Shown piece by piece: positions 60,889-64,000 of a DNA stretch of 64,000 nt. Below the pieces are notes generated by a model. It made no database searches. It was not told the origin of the DNA and saw only the letters and a program-made list of their open reading frames with translations. Made by a program: the position numbers and the translations under genes. Source of the stretch: Bacteroidota bacterium (GTDB taxonomy: Bacteria; Bacteroidota; Bacteroidia; Chitinophagales; Chitinophagaceae); the NCBI GenBank assembly GCA_016183765.1, contig JACPEA010000011.1:62001-126000 (forward strand), in the 5' to 3' direction. Positions within the stretch are counted from its first letter, which is position 1. Every line of letters begins with the position of its first letter.

Positions 60889-62184
60889 TTATTTTTTCCT
60901 GCCCGCGATCTCCCCGATCGCCATCACCAGTTTATCCAGGTCCTGCAGCCTTGTGTATACATGTGGTGTAATACGTACACAGGAAACATTCTCCCACACA
61001 ATACCTACCGTATGGATCTTATAACTGTTGAACAGGGCGCTGTCCAGTTCGCCCGGTGTCATGCCATCTACTGATACCCCGCAGATCGCACAGGAATACT
61101 CAGGTTTGAAGGATGTATGGATCTTTACTTTCGGAATATCCTTTACACGGGTAGCCCAATAGTTTTTCAGGTACCGGATCCTTTCTTCCTTGCGTTTACT
61201 GCCGATGGCATTCTGGAAGTTCACCGCTTCACCAATTCCCTGTTCTATCGGGAAACTACGGGTACCCAGGGTTTCGAACTTACGGATGTCTTCGCCGCGG
61301 GGTTTGTCGTTACACACCAGTGGCCAGATCTTTCCGATCTTATCTTTTTTGATCCACAGCATACCACTGCCAATCGGTGCACTCAGGAACTTGTGCAGGC
61401 TGGTGCCAAAATAATCGCAACCCAGTTCAGGGATCTTGAAATCGAGCAACCCGAATGAATGCGCGCCATCCACGATCACTTCCAGGTTATGCTTCTTCGC
61501 CATGGCGGCGATCTTTTTCACCGGCATGATCTGTCCCACCCAGTTGATCACATGGGTGATGTGGATGATCTTTGTGCGGGCCGTGATGGCTTTCTCATAA
61601 GCGCTCACGATCTCGTCATCATCTTCTATCGGGAATTGAAAACTCAGCTGTTTGTACACAATGCCTTCGCGTTCCGCCCTTTGTTTCCAGGCATTGATCA
61701 TATTGGGATAATCCTGTTTAGTGCCGATCACTTCATCGCCGGCTTTCAGGTCAAGACCAAAGATCACCGTATTCAATGCCTCGGTGGCATTGCGGTTCAC
61801 AGCAATTTCTTCGGGTGCACAGCCGGCCAGTAACGCCAGTTTCTGCCGGAGGGGTTCACGGCCCTGGTCAAGGATGCGCCACATATAATAAGAAGGTCCT
61901 TCATTCGATAGTTTGTTGTACCGCTCCACCGCTTCCTGTACGATCCGGGGTGAGGGACTGACACCGCCATTGTTGAGGATGATCAGGTTGGAATTTACCG
62001 TATACGCCTGCTGGATCACCGTCCAGAAATCTTCATCCGCCGCAGCCTGCTCAGGCGTCAGCTGTTGGATCTTTTGTGCGGCAGCCTCCCAGGAGGCAGC
62101 ATGCACCTGGTTAAACAAACTGTTGGCAGAGAATGCTCCTGCCAGTAAACCAACCTGTTGCAAAAATTTTCTTCGGGGTTCCAT
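60889..62184 (-). CDS. Tat-exported class V aminotransferase-like enzyme
   Basis: The 431-residue protein has a twin-arginine type signal (RRKFLQQVGLLAGAFSANSLF, trimmed here to its core) and then the aminotransferase class V fold: PSPRIVQEAVERYN, VNRNATEALNTVIFGLDLKAGDEV, VDGAHSFGLLDF, and the PLP lysine in TSLHKFLSAPIGSG. It resembles isopenicillin N epimerase-type enzymes. Export by Tat means it folds with PLP in the cytoplasm and works in the periplasm. The substrate is unknown. Confidence 0.87.
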   Translation of the reverse strand: MEPRRKFLQQVGLLAGAFSANSLFNQVHAASWEAAAQKIQQLTPEQAAADEDFWTVIQQAYTVNSNLIILNNGGVSPSPRIVQEAVERYNKLSNEGPSYYMWRILDQGREPLRQKLALLAGCAPEEIAVNRNATEALNTVIFGLDLKAGDEVIGTKQDYPNMINAWKQRAEREGIVYKQLSFQFPIEDDDEIVSAYEKAITARTKIIHITHVINWVGQIMPVKKIAAMAKKHNLEVIVDGAHSFGLLDFKIPELGCDYFGTSLHKFLSAPIGSGMLWIKKDKIGKIWPLVCNDKPRGEDIRKFETLGTRSFPIEQGIGEAVNFQNAIGSKRKEERIRYLKNYWATRVKDIPKVKIHTSFKPEYSCAICGVSVDGMTPGELDSALFNSYKIHTVGIVWENVSCVRITPHVYTRLQDLDKLVMAIGEIAGRKK

Positions 62185-62235
62185 GTAGCAATATTGAGAA
62201 AGAAAGTTAACGATTTTATAAGATGATTCCCCTCG

Positions 62236-62243
62236 TATCTTTG
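62236..62243 (+). promoter_or_regulatory. Promoter -7 element of the small membrane protein gene
   Basis: TATCTTTG matches TAnnTTTG, 18 bases before the ATG at 62262. Confidence 0.5.
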
Positions 62244-62261
62244 CGGCTGAAACAAGTCCCC

Positions 62262-62513
62262 ATGAGGAAGAAAGGATTCTTACTGATCACCGGCCTGCTA
62301 TACTCCGCCTTCAGTACCGGGTTATTGGCCCAGTGTTCCATCTGCACCAAAACCGCTTCGCAGCTGGGTGAGGGACCTGCTTCTGCACTCAATTCCGCCA
62401 TCATTTACCTGGCAGCCGCCCCCTTCCTGATCGTGGGCTATATCGGCTGGCGCTGGTGGAAGACCGAAAAGACCATACAGAACGAAGAAGCCGGAGGGAA
62501 TAACGAATCATGA
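62262..62513 (+). CDS. Small membrane protein with a CSIC motif
   Basis: The 83-residue protein has an N-terminal signal-like helix (about 4-22) ending in LLAQCSICTKTASQLG, and a second membrane segment near 45-62 (AAAPFLIVGYIGWRWWK). The CSIC pair lies outside, perhaps binding metal. Many Bacteroidota have similar proteins; function is unknown. The start at 62262 fits the promoter. Its TGA stop codon opens a family A repeat. Confidence 0.72.
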   Translation: MRKKGFLLITGLLYSAFSTGLLAQCSICTKTASQLGEGPASALNSAIIYLAAAPFLIVGYIGWRWWKTEKTIQNEEAGGNNES

Positions 62514-62763
62514 GCAAGGAATATTGAATGGTGAAGTGGAATTGTACCCTGCCACCGATATTAGCTGCCTGACCTCGGCTGTTCAGAAGAAAAATCCCGT
62601 ACAATACCATTGCCGCACCCTTCAGGGTGCGGATTCAATTATATCCTTGTATTTCTTCCGGGACTTTAGTCCCTGGTCAATTTAGATAATCCTGAACGGA
62701 ACATCGAATATGGAACAGGGAGTATTGAATGATGCAGTGGTATCGTACCCTGCCACCGATGTT
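62511..62763. repeat. Family A repeats with a duplicated 44-base segment
   Basis: The stop codon TGA (62511-62513) starts GAGCAAG, GAATATT, GAATGGT units. A segment of about 44 bases (62519-62562) recurs at 62720-62763 with about 6 changes, both led by GAATATT/GAGTATT and ending in TACCCTGCCACCGAT. Between them lie two hairpins, CCGCACCC/GGGTGCGG (62613-62632) and GGGACT/AGTCCC (62660-62673). The copies sit about 201 bases apart. No gene is seen in 62514-62827. Confidence 0.6.
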
Positions 62764-62827
62764 CGGTGACTATCCACTGAAATTGATGGAGGTACGGATG
62801 CAACTTGGGAATCAAATAGACCTGACA

Positions 62828-63577
62828 CTATCTATGATTATTTTTATCTATTGCGTATGGATCATGTCTGAAATATTCAATAATTTTTGACTCATCGAAC
62901 AACACAAGTTCTTTTAATTCCATAGTCATATAAAATTCTGCTATGGTTAATTTGTACTCCTTCATGTATCGGGAAAAAGAAATAATCTGACTTTTAACCA
63001 ACTTCATGTCCCTTAAACTGTCTAATTCTGTTGAAAGGGTAACATCCAAATCCATAGGTTTCTTGGCAAATGTAAACATACAGCGTCCGATTACAGATGA
63101 ATCAATCTTACTTTTAAGAACGTATGTATCTATGATCGTATTATTACTCGAAACAGAAGATATTAATTCGCTTATATTTTGAGTCAATGCTGAATAAAAA
63201 TTATTCTGTTTTACCCACTCAAATCTAAAAGCTGAATCAATATTTACTCTTCGTATTGCAAAGCTTTTTTTAAGGTCAAAATCAATACCATATGAACTGT
63301 CCTTTGTAAATAATAAATAGTGATGTCTCACTTCCCGCAGAACGCTTTTACCCATAAAAGAAGAATCAAAATTATACATTAAGTCGTACAATCGTTTATT
63401 GCCATAGTAGTATACCTTAACTACACTCGAGTCATAAGTTTCAATTTTGCCGCTAAGACTGAATACTGGGACAACATTTGTCAATTGAAAACACCGAATA
63501 TTATTATTTTGGGCTTTGCAGTCAGAATAATCCATACCCTGACAAATAATAAGCAAAAGACAAATAATACTGCGCAT
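62828..63577 (-). CDS. AT-rich secreted protein of unknown function
   Basis: The 249-residue protein has a signal peptide (to about residue 22, DCKAQ). The mature part is rich in Asn, Ser, Tyr and Lys, with no motif I recognise. The gene is clearly richer in A and T than its neighbours and uses codons such as ATA, TTA and AAT often, as genes from recent transfer do. It is flanked by repeat sequence on both sides. Confidence 0.7.
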   Translation of the reverse strand: MRSIICLLLIICQGMDYSDCKAQNNNIRCFQLTNVVPVFSLSGKIETYDSSVVKVYYYGNKRLYDLMYNFDSSFMGKSVLREVRHHYLLFTKDSSYGIDFDLKKSFAIRRVNIDSAFRFEWVKQNNFYSALTQNISELISSVSSNNTIIDTYVLKSKIDSSVIGRCMFTFAKKPMDLDVTLSTELDSLRDMKLVKSQIISFSRYMKEYKLTIAEFYMTMELKELVLFDESKIIEYFRHDPYAIDKNNHR

Positions 63578-63616
63578 ACTTCCATCAATTATGTCAATAT
63601 GGTAATGATTCTATCC

Positions 63617-63645
63617 AATCTGAACGGAATATCAAATATTGAATG
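63617..63645. repeat. Decayed family A repeat
   Basis: Units GAATATC, AAATATT and GAATGAA follow each other. The element is about 30 bases from the meaB stop codon at 63677 and has lost its pair. Confidence 0.45.
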
Positions 63646-63676
63646 AAAAAATAACATTGAACCCTGGTCCCAATTT

Positions 63677-64000
63677 CTACGCCAGGTATCTCTTGATGAA
63701 CTGGTACAGATTGGTATCCGTCGTTGCTTCCAGTTGTTTTTTCAGTTCCGATTTATTTACATCTTTCATCCGGCGCTGCTGTATCAGGTGGTAGGCTTTC
63801 TCGGCCAGTAGCCAGTATTTTTTATCGTTGCCCTGTACCAGTTGCTGGTGTGCCTGGATCTTCGCAAACAATTCCTTCACGCCTTCTTTCTGCGAAGCCA
63901 CTGTTTTTACAATGGCGATCTCATGGGTGGTGCGATGGAAAGCCGGGGCCAGCATCAGCCGCAGGTTCCTGACAAAACTATCGGCATCGGGCCTGTCGGC
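63677..64000 (-). CDS. meaB: Methylmalonyl-CoA mutase-associated GTPase, C-terminal part
   Basis: These are the last 107 residues of a MeaB/ArgK-type G protein, continuing past base 64000. The visible part reads ADRPDADSFVRNLRLMLAPAF, then HEIAIVKTVASQKEGVKELFAKIQAHQQ and a helical C-terminal tail that makes the dimer arm. MeaB protects and loads B12 into methylmalonyl-CoA mutase in the cytoplasm. The GTP-binding core is outside the window. The call rests on the C-terminal pattern alone. Confidence 0.8.
   Translation of the reverse strand, partial: ADRPDADSFVRNLRLMLAPAFHRTTHEIAIVKTVASQKEGVKELFAKIQAHQQLVQGNDKKYWLLAEKAYHLIQQRRMKDVNKSELKKQLEATTDTNLYQFIKRYLA

Noticed and set aside
1-64000. tRNA, rRNA, tmRNA and insertion sequences
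   Set aside because: I saw no T-loop/anticodon pattern, rRNA-like sequence or transposase in either strand, but I could not run a covariance search such as tRNAscan-SE, which would settle it.

Overview
The window looks like chromosome of a Bacteroidota bacterium, most likely a member of the Chitinophagaceae. The reasons are the many promoters of the Bacteroidota type (TAnnTTTG at -7) with few Shine-Dalgarno sites, start codons often only 10 to 30 bases after the promoter, SusC/TonB-like and PorT-like outer membrane proteins with ...AQ signal peptide ends, an ECF sigma/anti-sigma unit, the cbb3 oxidase with fused CcoN-CcoO, futalosine-type menaquinone synthesis (MqnC), and a split methionine synthase. 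GC content is moderate (roughly 45-50% by eye) and coding density is high. I see no rRNA, tRNA, transposase, integrase or prophage.

Layout. 1-6.8 kb: start of an outer membrane receptor, a YHS lipoprotein, a SWIM/SNF2 helicase, a ComB-like phosphatase and SSB. 7.4-9.7 kb: a Crp-type regulator followed by a tight sulfur/thiol operon (membrane protein, OsmC, rhodanese, Cys-rich membrane protein, thioredoxin). 9.7-15.4 kb: RlpA, GcvT, and a PadR/PspC envelope-stress unit with a small leading gene and a clear operator. 15.7-17.4 kb: arsR-arsM-arsC with two near-identical operators. 17.4-29.6 kb: paired M16 peptidases, an aspartyl protease with PDZ domain, MqnC, a sigma/anti-sigma/porin operon, an L,D-transpeptidase, SerS, GcvH and VanZ. 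29.8-40.1 kb: the low-oxygen respiration cluster (TauE-like, CcoH, CcoG, CcoP, CcoQ, CcoNO, CcoS, CcoI, hemerythrin-like, FNR-like), with two FNR-type sites at class I and class II distances. 40.3-51.6 kb: radical SAM/SPASM, MarR, a GHL10-like hydrolase, SRPBCC, a UvrD helicase-nuclease, an Ig-like lipoprotein, RecR, YceI and a beta-barrel. 52-64 kb: two-piece MetH behind a structured leader, LOG, Xth, HU, the small ribosomal protein THX, a class V aminotransferase, an AT-rich orphan gene and the end of MeaB.

The most unusual signal does not belong to any gene. At least ten intergenic elements are made of degenerate units of about 7 bases (family A, GAAYNNN-like; family B, GTGARTN-like). They often form long inverted repeats and usually begin in or right after a stop codon. 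In two convergent gene pairs (10.1 kb and 26.7 kb) a single element runs from one stop codon to the other. They look like repeat-built 3' ends or terminators. I do not know of a description of them.

Functionally the window links oxygen, redox and sulfur control: an FNR-like regulator with the cbb3 oxidase and a di-iron protein, a Cys-bearing Crp protein with the persulfide-type operon, and arsenic methylation. The rest is housekeeping: glycine cleavage, methionine, DNA repair and envelope maintenance.
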